In this document: positions 12,031 through 23,078 of the stretch, piece by piece
Layout: each line of letters opens with the position of its first letter
Position numbering within the stretch: position 1 is the first letter of the stretch
Source: Glossina fuscipes
Taxonomy: Eukaryota; Arthropoda; Insecta; Diptera; Glossinidae
Length of the DNA stretch: 64,000 bases
Direction: 5' to 3'
Assembly (NCBI RefSeq): GCF_014805625.2
Contig: NW_023998455.1
Location: 3,096,220-3,160,219, forward strand
Notes under the pieces: model-generated
Databases searched by the model: none
Seen by the model: the letters and a program-made list of their open reading frames with translations, nothing else
What the model was told of the DNA's origin: nothing
Translations under genes and position numbers: made by a program

Positions 12031-12831
12031 ACTCTAGGGCTCTGCGTTAACTTTTATTCAGTTCGTAGCCCGTAAAGAGATTATTAAATGTAATAATGAA
12101 AGGGTGTGCAAACTTCTCCCACCTATCCCTGTTTCAAATTTTGATTTGATTAAGTCCTTTCTGTCCAAGATAACGAATTATTTGCTGATCGTGAGCGTGT
12201 GAGGCTCATCGCGGTAAGACTCTTGACACCAGGGCTAACTTAAAATTTACAGATACATTGTTTCTAAGAGTAATTATCAATTTAAAGTAAAGTAAGTTTT
12301 TTGGGGTTAGGTTTAGGGTTAAAAATAAATTACACAGTTAACTTGTTAAGATAGTTAGCGAATATTATGAATGAAACTATGAAATAAGCGAAGCGTTTAA
12401 GCGAAGCATTTTTGCATTACCACGTGATTAACGCAAAAGTTCAACAGATGTTGCTGACTCTCTTTAAGCTTCTTTTTAATCACCCCTCCTAAGTGTCCGA
12501 ATCGTGTAAAGTTGTTAAACTTGAATTCAATTTTGTTTTTTTTTTTTCTTTAAATTGTTTTACTAATTAATATTAACACAGAATAAAAATTAAGGTTAAC
12601 TGCCTGCTCTTTGCCAAGAATGTTGTTGAACGGATAAGACAGGGTCGTTAGTTTGTTCATTAATTGTTAAGAGGTTTATTAAAGTAAGCAAGAGAAATAA
12701 ACTAGAAAAAAAGTTGTGTTTACCAAAAAAAAAGAAAAAGTCGATCGCCTGGAACGATTGGTTTAGAATTCCAAGCAGTTGACCTAACGGGATTTTGCAG
12801 TTTAAGATAAGGTCACTTCGTAACTGCTCTC
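12031..12831. other. Unassigned AT-rich spacer
   Basis: No gene recognised. It includes a short GGGGTTAGGTTTAGGGTTA run at 12303 that is too short to call telomeric. Confidence 0.5.
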
Positions 12832-13262
12832 TCTGAGAACATCTGTGTTCCTCAGAAGGAATAAGAATTTGGTTTTTTGTTCATTTTTCTTAAGCTACAG
12901 CAGTACCCGGACAATAATCGAAAATGGTAGCCACGTTTCAAAAACCCCATAAAGTATGTAAGTTCTTGGTCAGTTTCAAATTCACAATGCGCTTTAGTCT
13001 CTTCGTTGGTCCAACCGTGAAGTCTTACTGATAAACATTCTTTCGCCTAAAAGCTTGCAAGAGAATTTGAAGATGACTCAAACTTTTCCGAGGATACGTC
13101 TACGACAACCACATGCCTATGCGAACAAAAACTAAACACATCTTTGTTTTCCGTTTTTTCCACTCGTTACTCATAAACTACAGGACATACGCGACTTTAT
13201 TGAGAATATAAAAAGGATCAGCCACGCCCTTATCTAGGATAACAGTGACGGTGTATATATAT
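12832..13262 (+). repeat. Family A fragment, 3' half
   Basis: It contains GAGAACATCTGTGTT, AAACCCCATAAAGTATGTAA, TTCTTGGTCAGTTTCAAATT, GAATTTGAAGATGACTCAAA and a CACGCCCTTATCTAGGAT block. This is the order seen in the second half of the copies at 8830 and 55155. Confidence 0.5.
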
Positions 13263-14967
13263 ATACATTCGCACACGATCTAATACAATTTTTTTACTTG
13301 TTATATTTTACTCGGTAGCGGTCGTTAAAGTTCTAATGCTCGCCACATAACAGATGACAGTTTATATCCGATTATAATCTTAGGTTGATCAGGAATAGGT
13401 GCACGTTATAAGATCTTCGGCGTCACTTTTAGTATATTGCAAGTCGAAAATGTACCGTCACCTCCCTCTGATAAGGTAATCCAGCTTCAAATGAAACGCT
13501 ATCAAGTTCAAGTTGGCTTGAAGCCGATTGATTGCAAGCAGTGATGCTGTTTAATGGAGAGCACTTAACAGCTAAAAAAAAATGATCGTTCAAAACTGTA
13601 TAATTGAACAGTAGAAGAAGCAATGAGAGTTAGACACTTTTAGTTTAATAGATTAATTTGTGCTTTAAGCTTGCATTGCCCAATGTAAACCGAGCCGATA
13701 GTAGGATAGTTGCGACATAAATATGCAAGCAAACTGCACTGCACAAGTGAAAAACAATCTTAATTAATTTTCTTAATTATAATTCCGATACAAAAAAATT
13801 TCTTAAAGAAAATTTATTTTTAAATATTTCATCATTTGCACCTACATAAATGCATACTTAATAACATTTATGTTTTCATCTACCATAACTACCATTCCTA
13901 TCCATTTGGATATACATATGTATGCTCCTATATATATATATATATTGTTTTACCCAACCAAGCCAAGCTAATGAAACTTGATTTTAAGGCCACATTGGTG
14001 TTACCGACTTATTACATACATATATATATATATATATATATTGTTTTTTGTAATCTATTGTGTGAAAATAATTCTGCGCTGCCTCTTTAACTCTCTTTAA
14101 AACAATGCACACTGAAAAATGCAATAATAATAAGAGTCAATAACTTAACATAATATGAAGTTGTTTGTCTTCATAATTCTTTTAATCCTTACGAAACGTT
14201 TTTTTTTTTTTCAAAGCAATAATTTTTTGAAATGTTTTTTTTTTTTTTTTTTTTTTGCTTTTCCGCTATTTGAACTTTGTACACTTAACTCGTAATACCG
14301 ATGCAGATTGTAAACATATGTCGCACCTTGACTTGTTAACCGTGCAGCAGTAAAGTTTATGGCAGACTTGCTTTATTTATCCATTCTATGACACATTCAA
14401 TCTCTATCTTAATCTCAATCGCCAAAACTGGTAGCAAAGTAGTGAAGCAATTGAATTTAAGAGCAAGAGAGCGAGAGAGAGAGAAGGAATAAAAAAAGCG
14501 CCAATAAATTGGAGCTCGTGTTATATAATGTGTTGGTGGAAGTAACATCATTTTTTTTTTTTTTTTTTTAATCATAGACTGCAAACTGGAGTGTAGTAAA
14601 TTTTTCATTATGTTTGCTACAAGCCGAAAATATGAATTAAAGATCCTACGAAACATATATACATATATTTATATATAGGTGTGAAGTCTATTTTTCAGTT
14701 CTATACTATCTATGAAATTGTAATGGTAGCTTCTGTGAAGGTCACACAATGGTTTGACTGACGGCCAAACTATTCAAAATTAATTACCGAAATCCCTCGT
14801 GAGCTAATTCTTGCAGTTGACGGCTTTTATGATGCTTGAGTAGGTTTTTGGGACAATGACATAAGATGCGATGATGATGGTTATGAAAAGTAAAGTTTTT
14901 TTTTTTTCAAAATTTCCTGTAAAGGTGGGTCATAAACTTAAATTGTATTTCTAGTATTATACGATAG
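13263..14967. other. AT-rich spacer with microsatellites
   Basis: TA runs occur at about 13929-13945 and 14021-14041, with poly-T tracts near 14200, 14245 and 14553. No gene recognised. Confidence 0.55.
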
Positions 14968-16095
14968 GTCGAGCACATCGTTGTAGCCAAAAAGGAGGAT
15001 GGCTCCACCATCAGCTTCGAAATCAGGGAACAATATACAAATTTATTGCCATATCACCAGATCGATCAAATGACTTTGTCACGAATGTCTTAAGCCTACG
15101 CTCCCCTCTCCAAACCCAAAAAGAAAAAAAGTTGAGAGGCACGGAGCAGTTGAAAGCACTTCGCCTGCTTCCTGCTTCTGATACTTGGATTATAATTTTA
15201 GCAAAGTGAAATCGGTTCAAGTCGTCTAGCATTGCATTTCCAATGCAATTGGGAACTGTTCGTCAAGGTTTATTAGGCGCCAATCTACCAAGCAGTATTA
15301 CTCGAAATGTTTCCTTCTTCAGAAAAGCTAATTTGAAGAAGAGAAAAGACTTTGCTTTATCATCGGCGGAAACCGAAAGGCGAAGAGAGATGGGGAAATA
15401 TACTTTAGAGCGACGAAAAAAGAAAAGTTTGTGTGTCAATGAGGCGGGAAGAAGTGTACTTCTGTCAAAAGGAAAAGAATTTGCTTATGCTATGGGATAT
15501 GGGAAATTTTTAAGGCTAGATTTCAAAGGCGTAAATTCACTATAATGCCGCAAGACGAAGTAGAGCTCGCATTGCGGTTTCTTGGCCCAAGTAACGATTG
15601 CTCGACTTTATGGATACCATTGGCAAACAATGTAAAAATTACAAAAAAAAAAAAGGTCACAAATAATCCAATAACTTCGAATACGAACTTTGTCAATGAG
15701 AGCAATGGATAGGCTTTAAGCAAACATCAACTGACTGCACGCATATGCTACCGAATATGCCTTGAACAATTCGGGCAAATATTCGCCTTTTAGAAGTATC
15801 CTGCAGTCGATGATTTCTGAACCCTTCACTTAAATCGTTTCGCTTACCAGGGCAGCATCTTCTTCGTTAGTTTGAGTTTTTGAGTTGAGCATTTAGGTCG
15901 AGTCGAATTTTTTCGCCAGTTATACAATATATGATCAATATCGAGAAGAGGGGCGATAAAGATGAGAAATTTCAAAATCAGATGATGGGTCTGATAGGAA
16001 GCGGAATAAATGGTGTGCTTCGATATGCGACTCCCACGTGCTACTTCTCTTCCCATATTACTTTAGTGAGTTTTATTTCTTTATTTATCAGATAA
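14968..16095 (+). pseudogene. Broken coding-like block of unknown family
   Basis: Five adjacent plus-strand open stretches in changing frames have protein-like composition. 14968-15093 has HIVVAKKEDGSTISFE and then QIDQMTLSRMS. About 15244-15545 is rich in K/R/E and ends YGKFLRLDFKGVNS. 15545-15712 has DEVELALRFLGPSN. 15747-15833 has NNSGKYSPFRSILQSM. 15889-16095 has INIEKRGDKDEKFQNQ followed by GLIGSGINGVLRYATPT. The stretches follow one another closely, so frameshifts rather than introns explain them best. I do not recognise the family. It could be an old retrocopy, a transposon gene or a dead host gene. The inference rests on composition only. Confidence 0.35.
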
Positions 16096-16955
16096 TTAAT
16101 ATGTCACAACGTTTATTTTTAGAAAGATTGCTACACATAGCACAGATGTGTGGATGAATATATTGTATGTTGTTATGTATTTCAGAAATTGCAGGCATGT
16201 ATACGCTCCACATATGAGAATTAAATGCTTATGTCTTCTAAAAAAGCTAAAAATGAAAACACAGAGTCAGCCAAACATTACGTTATATATATATGCGCAA
16301 TATGTGCGGTATGTATAAAGGCAAGCGACATAACGATATAAACTCGTAATACCATTTCTTAAATCTGCAACAACTATGTGGACGAGCAATGAATGGTTCT
16401 TTTCTTAAATCAGTTTTATTGAGTTTTCTTAATATATTTCTGCGGTCGATGTAATCTTGTATTCGATATTCAAACTGAATAGCTGGACACTCAAGCAGCT
16501 AACTAAGCAATCTCGTTCTAAACAATAACTCTTAATTAAGTGTTCACACAATGTGACCCGTATATCTACTGTTTTCGTAGTTCTTTCGCTGTTACATTTT
16601 GTTCCTTTTTCTATTATGGTACACTACTAATTAATTATTTGTTTCCAGAAATAGAAAAGAGAGAGGAGAAAGTGGCAAAGAGAGACATAAGCAAAAGAAA
16701 TTTAATTAAAAATCAAAATTTCAATTGTAATGTTTATCAGTGCAGGGCCCCCCGTCCATGTGATTGCATTGATTTATATTCTATTTGCCAAAGACGATGC
16801 ATTTCCTGATATTTAAAAAAAATCCCTTTCGTTTTCCCATTTCGTGCATGCCGGGTGTATGAACATGTTGGCATATACGATATGGGATACAAGGGCATAT
16901 GTAACATCTGGAAAGGTTCACTAAAGACTTACCTTGGTCTGTCCGTCTATCCATC
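16096..16955. other. Unassigned spacer
   Basis: No gene or repeat recognised. The open frame at 16540-16809 has no motif and looks like chance. Confidence 0.5.
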
Positions 16956-16959
16956 TACA

Positions 16960-17560
16960 TTGGCGCAATGCATGGCAATCGAAACAGTTTCTATCCTTTT
17001 CTACAACGTTTTACAAGATTTTTGGCAACATGGTGATATCACTTATATTGGTTTGGTGGCGATCCACTCACTGGCCCATTTCTGCATTTCTTCAATTCGG
17101 CGGACCTGCGCGCCAGCCAAGCCATGCTCCACCGATCTGAGCAAGTGGTAATCCAGAGGCGCCATGCTGGGTGTGGCAGAGATTTTCATTCGACAGTGTA
17201 CAACAGTGTATCCTGGACACCTCTTGCAACAAATGGCCAAAAAGAGACATACTCAGTCAATTTAGGAAGTAATCGTTTTCTCTCCCTTCGGACCTCTCCC
17301 ATCGCATGCGAATGTCTGGAAATAGTTGGTTCGTCAACTGCTAAGCTGTTCGAAAGTTCTTCGAGAGTTTGTGCAGAGTTTTTGGCCAATAAGTTTTGCT
17401 CTTCTTGGTCCTTGAACTTTTTTTTTTTTTTTTTTGGTTCTCGAGGCTGTTTTTTTCCATTGACATTAAAATCACTACTACTTAAACCGTTGGAAGCAAA
17501 ATCGATAATCGGGGTATAATGGAGACGCATCGACGTTGGCTTCTGAAGATATTTTCATAG
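16960..17560 (-). pseudogene. mariner-type transposase relic with internal deletion
   Basis: On the minus strand, running from about 17560 downward, a piece like YPDYRFCFQRFK corresponds to the family's WFxRFKSGDF region. It is followed by FNVNGKKQPREPKK, then FKDQEEQNLLAKNSAQTLEE and LAVDEPTISRHSHAMG (second helix-turn-helix; family KELAxxLxVxxxTISRxLKAMG). After a short jump in another frame comes APLDYHLLRSVEHGLAG, the C-terminal hallmark (family APSDYHLFRSMxHGL). This is followed by a third-frame MLPKILKNVVEKD like the family's LPERWEKVVxxD. The catalytic middle, with the first two acidic residues, is deleted. The relic ends about 370 bases before the pseudoprotease gene at 17932. It is dead and non-coding today. 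Confidence 0.85.
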
Positions 17561-17931
17561 CAAACAACAACAAAAATGAATATCGAAAATTCAATTTTGA
17601 GAGTTCCACGATTCGCGTCGTCGTCGTCGTAGGCTAAATAAATCAACAATCTTAAATGGGAAACTGTTTTTTTATGCAGTGGAAGATCGACATTGTCGAA
17701 TTCAACCCTTATGTATACAGGCATTTCCCAATTCCGGGCGCAACAACCGTATCGTACCTTATCAAATATTTTAAAAAGTCGCCATATTTTATTTGTTTCA
17801 TTAATACGAATATAATTTTCATTGATTGCCATGAATTTATTGTCAAATAATTTTCGACTCAATTTTTCAATGCATTTTTCCATTTAATAATCAATTATTA
17901 TCCAAATACTATCTAGTTTTTCTTCATCGGA

Positions 17932-19404
17932 ATGTTTTTAAATTGGCTTTATATCTATTTTATCGCGATATGTATTTTTATTATTAAAGATCATCAAGTT
18001 TCCGCTGAAGAGTGCAATGAAGATCTAAAAGAATTTGAAAACGATACCATTAACGGGAAATATATAGTATGGGTCTATTGCAAGGCGGATGATAAAGAGG
18101 TTTTAAATATTGGCATCATTTTATCGAAAGATGCCATATTAACAGCCAACTCATTGAAAATGGATGGAATAAAATGTTCAGCTCACCCTTATAGCCCGCT
18201 TTTCGATGGCAAAACAACTAATCAGGATATGATATCAGGTTTGGTTGTAGCCAGTTATGGAAACGTGAATGAAGTTCTGCCGCATTGGTCGTTACCCCAT
18301 CTTAAATTGATTTTATTGGAGAGAGAATTAAGCCTAGGCTTGGAACAGGCTCGAACGATATCGTTCCTTGAAAAAGAATTGAACGAGAAGAGTGCTTGCG
18401 TAATTCCTGTGCCAAATGCATTTAAATTGTTTGATAGAAAAACGGAAATTGTGGGAAGAACCGATTGTGAATTAGCCTATCCGGGTTTGCATCGAGATAT
18501 CATCTGCGTTCGAACACCGATCGAGTATTGCAATATTGATCATTGCACAAAATACAATGTGGAAGGGGCTCCACTTATATGTGATGGTATTTTCGCTGGC
18601 TTAGTGACGAAGGATGTAGATCAATGCGATGCTACGAAACCGTGTTTGATTGGTAAAGTATTGGGATCTCAACAATGGATAGAAAGTAGCATGAATTTAC
18701 TTAATCGTGATAACGAATTCAAGACATCGACGATATATGTTACATTTTTAGCCGAAAACGATAGATTGATTCATGTTCCGGGAGTTATAATAGCTGACGA
18801 TATCGTATTAACTAGTGCCGTACTGACAAACACATCTGCAGGATTTGTCTTTGATCGCGACGGCGAAAAAATTGCCTGGAATTCTGCAATAAATTATGCC
18901 AATAATTGGCCGGCAGAATCGGATAAACTTCAACTTGGTGTCATCGCTTTGGAGAAGATTTTAGATCCTGAACGGGTTAGAAAAATGAATATATCGAAAA
19001 TGAAACCGATACAAGAGGATGAATGTGTGCTAGCGATCATAGAACCCTATTGGGTTAAACTCGAAGTTAATGTTTCAGATGATGATAAATGCCGAGAAGC
19101 ATTGCCTAAATATCATGAGGATTATATGTGCGTGCGCCCTAAGCTTGATGGAGTTCAATTTGGCGTACAGATACCACAAGGCACACCAATCATTTGCTCT
19201 GGTGAATTAGCAGGAATAACGGCTCGCATAGAAGGTGATCACAATGGTACCTTATATCCTTTCGTGCCCATGCATAGAATGAACGATTGGATAGGCGCCT
19301 CGGAAATGGCATTGCACGGCAACTCGCCAAAAACCAACAATTCATTGATTGTTATATGGCTTTCATTATTGTTCGCGTCCCTTGAATGCAAAATTCTATA
19401 CTAA
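17932..19404 (+). CDS. Tandem trypsin-like pseudoprotease, 490 residues
   Basis: A single open frame begins at an ATG followed by a hydrophobic N-terminus and a likely signal cleavage after VSA (residues 23-25). The remainder falls into two trypsin-fold-like halves of about 220 residues. Half 1: TANSL at 71-75 replaces TAAHC, KLILLERE near 125 replaces the DIALxxL strand, and EGAPLICDG at 211-219 replaces GDSGGPLVCxG. The catalytic His, Asp and Ser are therefore all absent. Half 2: TSAVL at 294-298, QLGVIAL near 334 and PQGTPIICSG at 415-424 show the same losses. Several Asn-X-Ser/Thr sites are present. The end (NSLIVIWLSLLFA) is hydrophobic and could be a membrane or GPI-anchor tail. No introns are visible. 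A close relative lies at 21600-23078 on the other strand. Trypsin-fold homology is inferred from spacing and residues. Catalysis is very unlikely; binding or regulatory roles are possible but unknown. Confidence 0.85.
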   Translation: MFLNWLYIYFIAICIFIIKDHQVSAEECNEDLKEFENDTINGKYIVWVYCKADDKEVLNIGIILSKDAILTANSLKMDGIKCSAHPYSPLFDGKTTNQDMISGLVVASYGNVNEVLPHWSLPHLKLILLERELSLGLEQARTISFLEKELNEKSACVIPVPNAFKLFDRKTEIVGRTDCELAYPGLHRDIICVRTPIEYCNIDHCTKYNVEGAPLICDGIFAGLVTKDVDQCDATKPCLIGKVLGSQQWIESSMNLLNRDNEFKTSTIYVTFLAENDRLIHVPGVIIADDIVLTSAVLTNTSAGFVFDRDGEKIAWNSAINYANNWPAESDKLQLGVIALEKILDPERVRKMNISKMKPIQEDECVLAIIEPYWVKLEVNVSDDDKCREALPKYHEDYMCVRPKLDGVQFGVQIPQGTPIICSGELAGITARIEGDHNGTLYPFVPMHRMNDWIGASEMALHGNSPKTNNSLIVIWLSLLFASLECKILY

Positions 19405-19532
19405 ATTGATTTAAAAAAATGGCTGAGAGAACTGAAGCGGCGCAGAAAAATGATTTATTACTCTATTCTTACTAACATTACATATAATAAATAACTATTG
19501 TTATTAACTTTACGTATAGTAAATAATCTTTA

Positions 19533-19538
19533 AATAAA
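19533..19538 (+). promoter_or_regulatory. Candidate polyadenylation signal AATAAA
   Basis: A canonical AATAAA lies 129 bases after the stop codon of the 17932-19404 gene. It is followed by T-rich sequence ending in TTTTGTCTGG, as expected for a cleavage region. Confidence 0.5.
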
Positions 19539-19639
19539 ATTATTTTTAATTTTGTCTGGAATATTGTTTGGATAATATATCATTTCTTATTTTCGCTTGG
19601 CGTTATGTTCCATAACTCATTTCTAATTCGTTCGTAAAG

Positions 19640-19860
19640 CCATCAATTTGTGTAACGAATGTATGTCGTATAAGCCCGCCTGCTAGAAGATCTTCAAAGC
19701 AGCACACGGCGTGATCCAAATTTAGCAAACTAACTTTATAGAAACGCGTAATTGTGACCTATACATGGAGAGACATTAATGGAAGGACGGACAGACAAGC
19801 TTAGATCAATATAATAAAAGCTGGCCTCCTGGGAGTTCGGTACGTCTGAGTAAAGTTAAT
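19640..19860 (-). repeat. Family B fragment
   Basis: It carries GTGATCCAAATTTAGCAAAC and GACGGACAGACAAGCTTAGA, followed by CAATATAATAAAAGCTGG, as in other minus-strand family B copies. The next stretch, 19861-20389, has no recognised feature. Confidence 0.5.
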
Positions 19861-20389
19861 ATAGGTGTAATTAGACTTGTTTGAATTGCTTTAGATTTAG
19901 CTCTCTACCCCTTTTTTAGATCATTTAATAAGTGACACATTCACAGAAAAACTGAATGTTCGTGCCTGCAAGACGGGGCTCTTGACTTCAGTTTAATGAA
20001 ATATATTACCACCTCTTAAGGCCTGTCATTTCCTTTCACTCTTTTGAGGGTAAAGGTTGAAATTTTTGATAGTCTTTTGATAAGTATTTTTTACCTATCT
20101 GCCCGGGAAAAGGTAAGAGACTATGACTAAGGAGGGATAAAATATATATTTTCGCATTTCCTCTAAAAAAGTACAGTTTAGCGAGGGGCCAATGTGAAAG
20201 TGCGTGCGATTTTCACACAGATCGATAAAATTGTCTCGAATTATGAGTTGCGGATAACATCCCGTGTACCAGAAAGTAAGGTTTTCTTACATACTCTCTT
20301 AAAGGCGAATATAAACGAGCAAAAACTTTATAGTGGGCAATGGCACACTATTAAATAGATTATACCACTTCGTTTAATATTGTTATTCG

Positions 20390-20535
20390 TATAAAGTCGT
20401 TTCAAAATATTATTATCAAAGAGCCTATCGGCTTTTGTTAAAAACTCTATCGCACTTCACATTCGAACCCACGACCCTTGAGTTGCTAAGCGAGATTCCT
20501 CGCCTTCGGTCGCTCAGGCGGATACGCTTCAAAAT
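20390..20535 (-). repeat. tRNA-derived SINE, minus strand
   Basis: Read on the minus strand: CTGAGCGACCGAAGG (A-box region), then CTTAGCAACTC, then GGGTTCGAAT (B box, 20461-20470). It continues into AGTGCGATAGAGTTTTTAAC and GCCGATAGGC. The copies at 35135-35290 (minus strand) and 23690-23800 (body only) share AGAGTTTTTAA and the CGATAG tail words. This is a tRNA-headed SINE family with an unrelated body. Confidence 0.6.
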
Positions 20536-21009
20536 AAGCCATCATATTGTTATGAAATTCTTTTCTGATTACGGTTCGATCGTGTACGGCTAGATCGTGG
20601 ATTTCCTTTTCAGGAAAAATACACTTGCAGGCTTTCACTTCAAGATTCTCTTACCTACAATCAATTTCCTTAAGAGTAGGATTATTTACAATCTATTTTG
20701 GCAATGCTCTCCACTTCCCAGCTCAAATATTCTTTTTCGACTGACTCTGACTTCCGCAAATAGTCTATTTATATAGATTTTTACAAGCATGTTACCTATT
20801 ACGTAAGTTCACGGCTTTTAATTCTTTAACCCCCGCTTTTCCGCTAATCTTTTTCGTCGGGTATTCCCTCTCTAGGGTTTTCCCTTTCTAGGGATTTTAT
20901 TTTCTGGAAAAATCAATTAGTTGGATTGAACACGATTTGGGATTTCCGTAACAATATGTCCCGTTTCTAACCATTCTTAAAAGCTTTCGTTTTATGCGCA
21001 CGTTACTCT
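20536..21009. other. Unassigned intergenic sequence
   Basis: Lies between the two convergent pseudoprotease genes. It has no open frame of note; TCTCTAGGGTTTTCCC and TCTAGGGATTTT form a small local repeat near 20870. Confidence 0.5.
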
Positions 21010-21220
21010 ACCAAATTTGACGGGAACATCTCTAAAAAAGTGCGACTTGTAGGTCGAGCACAAGAGTATAAGACGGACAGAGGCACAGACAAGCTTATAG
21101 TTTTCTGAATCGATCGTTACAATAAAAGGTGGAGTTTTTTCAAGACCTTCTAGGTGTTGCATATTACTCGTAGAAACTTCTGTTTCACAAGTGTGTAGGG
21201 TACAAAGTCTAATATATTGT
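21010..21220 (-). repeat. Family B fragment
   Basis: It includes CTACCAAATTTGACGGGAAC, GTGCGACTTGTAGGTCGA, GGACAGAGGCACAGACAAGC and GACCTTCTAGGTGTTGCAT. This is the order of the terminal part of minus-strand family B copies such as 45473-46301. Confidence 0.5.
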
Positions 21221-21599
21221 CAGTTTAGATAGAAAATCAAAATCAAATGTGATAAGTTTATCCTTAAGACGTGGTAGGTGGTGAAAGAACGATCGGTCCA
21301 TTTGTAAAATCGAAACTGACGAAATCATATGCGCTAAAATCTTGACTTTACTGCCACATCTGAAATGACTTTTGTCAAGCACCACATATATGAAGTGGTG
21401 AAATGATTGGGCTTAATGTAACCAGTGCAGGCTACAATTATTAGTATGTCAAATATTCCTTGTGACTTGTGGGCTTGGTACAACAAAATGTGAACTCCAC
21501 CAAGCTTCTTGCCCGAATTTACTTAGCCCTACCCTTAAGGTGACTGCATTTGACTTGATCTCGTAAATAAATCAATATATTTAACATCGTATCTTAAAA

Positions 21600-23078
21600 T
21601 TAATCAGTAAGAATTTTGTTTATGACGATATACAATAAAAATAATATGAGCAATTTGTCTATTGATTGGCATATTGTCGGCGCGATACTATTAAGAATTT
21701 TTCTGGTTACTTGCAACCAGGGCTGATACTTGTATAAAAAGATGCACGGAATTGGTTGATGTTTGGCATCCTTGTCGAGGTAAGCCGTTATTGCTGTCAA
21801 CTCACCGTCGCAAATGACTGATGTCCCGCCTAGTAAATGTTTACCAAGTTGAATACCTTCATATTTGGGCCGAATACATGCGCACTCATTATGATATTTT
21901 GATAATTCCTCGCGGCAAGTTTTCTCATCTAAAAAAGTAACTTCAAGCTTGACCCACTCGGGAATTCTCATCGTCACTACACATGTCGAATCGTTTGTGG
22001 GATGTAAATGTCTTATTGGCAGTATTTCAGATACTTTAGGATCGAAACAACCGTCTAACTTCACTACGCTAAGTTGAATTTTATTTGGTTGCGCACGCCA
22101 ATCCTCATCGAAACTTTTTGCTTTCGTGAACGAAATTGCTTTTTCGTCATTGTACATTACTTGCCCTCTGAATGGATGATTTAGGGCAGAATTAGTTAGT
22201 ATTTGAGTATCGGATAATATCGCTCCTGCATTTTTTATCCATTTAAATTCTGTCACTCCAAATTGAATTGTAACTAAACCGTTTTTGAATAGATTGTTTC
22301 TGGTAAATAATCGCATGTTCCTTTCGATCCAATCTCGCGATTCGTACACTTTAGCAGCTAGGCAGGGTTTCGTCGCTTCGCACTTATTAATCTCTTTGGT
22401 TACAATGGCAGTGAGAATGTTATCGCATATAAGTGGTGCACCCTCTTCCTTATACGCTAAGCAAGGATCAAATTTACAAGCACCTTCTTGTGCCTGTATG
22501 CAAATAATATGTTTATGGAGACCCGGATAAGCTGATTCACATTCAGCTCGCTGAAGTATTATCGTTTTTCTCTCAATCAATTTTTTTTTGTCATCATGTG
22601 TAACAACTACGCAATCGCTAGTTTGTTTGTATTCGTGGTCGGGTAAACCCATAATAGCTGCTCGTTTCATGTTGAATATCGTTTCAGTTGTAATGAGCTT
22701 AAGTTGCGGTAAAGACCATTGCGGACGAATATCTTTTATATTTTCGTAATTTGCTACAGTTAAAGCTTCGCTTCGATCGTCAATATCGGTGACCTCGAAA
22801 CTTATGTCATGATATAAAACAGTACACATTATTCCGCTCAAATTCATAGAGTTTGCCGTTAGCACTGTATGTTTGGACAATATAACTCCGATGTGGTAAT
22901 GATACGGTGTTTGACGACTTTTTCCAATTTTACAGCGAACCCAAACGGTGTATTTAGCAAACTTGGATTTCTTGTGATGTTTATTCATCTCCTCATCACA
23001 ATCTTGGGCAGAAACGGGATGAGATTTGACGATTAAAAAGAATATCGCGTAGTAATAAAAAAACTGAAACATTATCAT
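21600..23078 (-). CDS. Tandem trypsin-like pseudoprotease, 492 residues
   Basis: This intronless paralogue faces the 17932-19404 gene tail to tail, with 2.2 kb between their stops. A signal peptide is followed by cleavage after VSA (22-24). Half 1 has TANSM at 74-78 for TAAHC, LPQLKLIT near 123 for the Asp strand, and EGAPLICDN at 212-220 for GDSGGPLVC. Half 2 has TNSAL at 295-299 and LLGGTSVICDGE at 415-426. His, Asp and Ser are missing in both halves. Shared with its paralogue, and probably family hallmarks, are AYPGLH, CEATKPCL/CDATKPCL and WVKLEV. So are CREELSKYH/CREALPKYH and CxRPKxxGxQxG. Cysteine positions are conserved between the two, so the fold is under constraint. The last 22 residues (LLILFLLYIVI) form a hydrophobic tail. 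No good AATAAA follows on this strand. Function unknown; an adhesion, decoy or receptor role is possible but unproven. Confidence 0.85.
   Translation of the reverse strand: MIMFQFFYYYAIFFLIVKSHPVSAQDCDEEMNKHHKKSKFAKYTVWVRCKIGKSRQTPYHYHIGVILSKHTVLTANSMNLSGIMCTVLYHDISFEVTDIDDRSEALTVANYENIKDIRPQWSLPQLKLITTETIFNMKRAAIMGLPDHEYKQTSDCVVVTHDDKKKLIERKTIILQRAECESAYPGLHKHIICIQAQEGACKFDPCLAYKEEGAPLICDNILTAIVTKEINKCEATKPCLAAKVYESRDWIERNMRLFTRNNLFKNGLVTIQFGVTEFKWIKNAGAILSDTQILTNSALNHPFRGQVMYNDEKAISFTKAKSFDEDWRAQPNKIQLSVVKLDGCFDPKVSEILPIRHLHPTNDSTCVVTMRIPEWVKLEVTFLDEKTCREELSKYHNECACIRPKYEGIQLGKHLLGGTSVICDGELTAITAYLDKDAKHQPIPCIFLYKYQPWLQVTRKILNSIAPTICQSIDKLLILFLLYIVINKILTD

Noticed and set aside
12303..12323. 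TTAGGG-like words suggesting an interstitial telomere
   Set aside because: Only about two irregular units, and fly telomeres do not use this repeat.
17482..17883. 133-codon minus-strand open frame upstream of the pseudoprotease gene
   Set aside because: Partly antisense noise overlapping the mariner relic in another frame. No motif beyond the relic.
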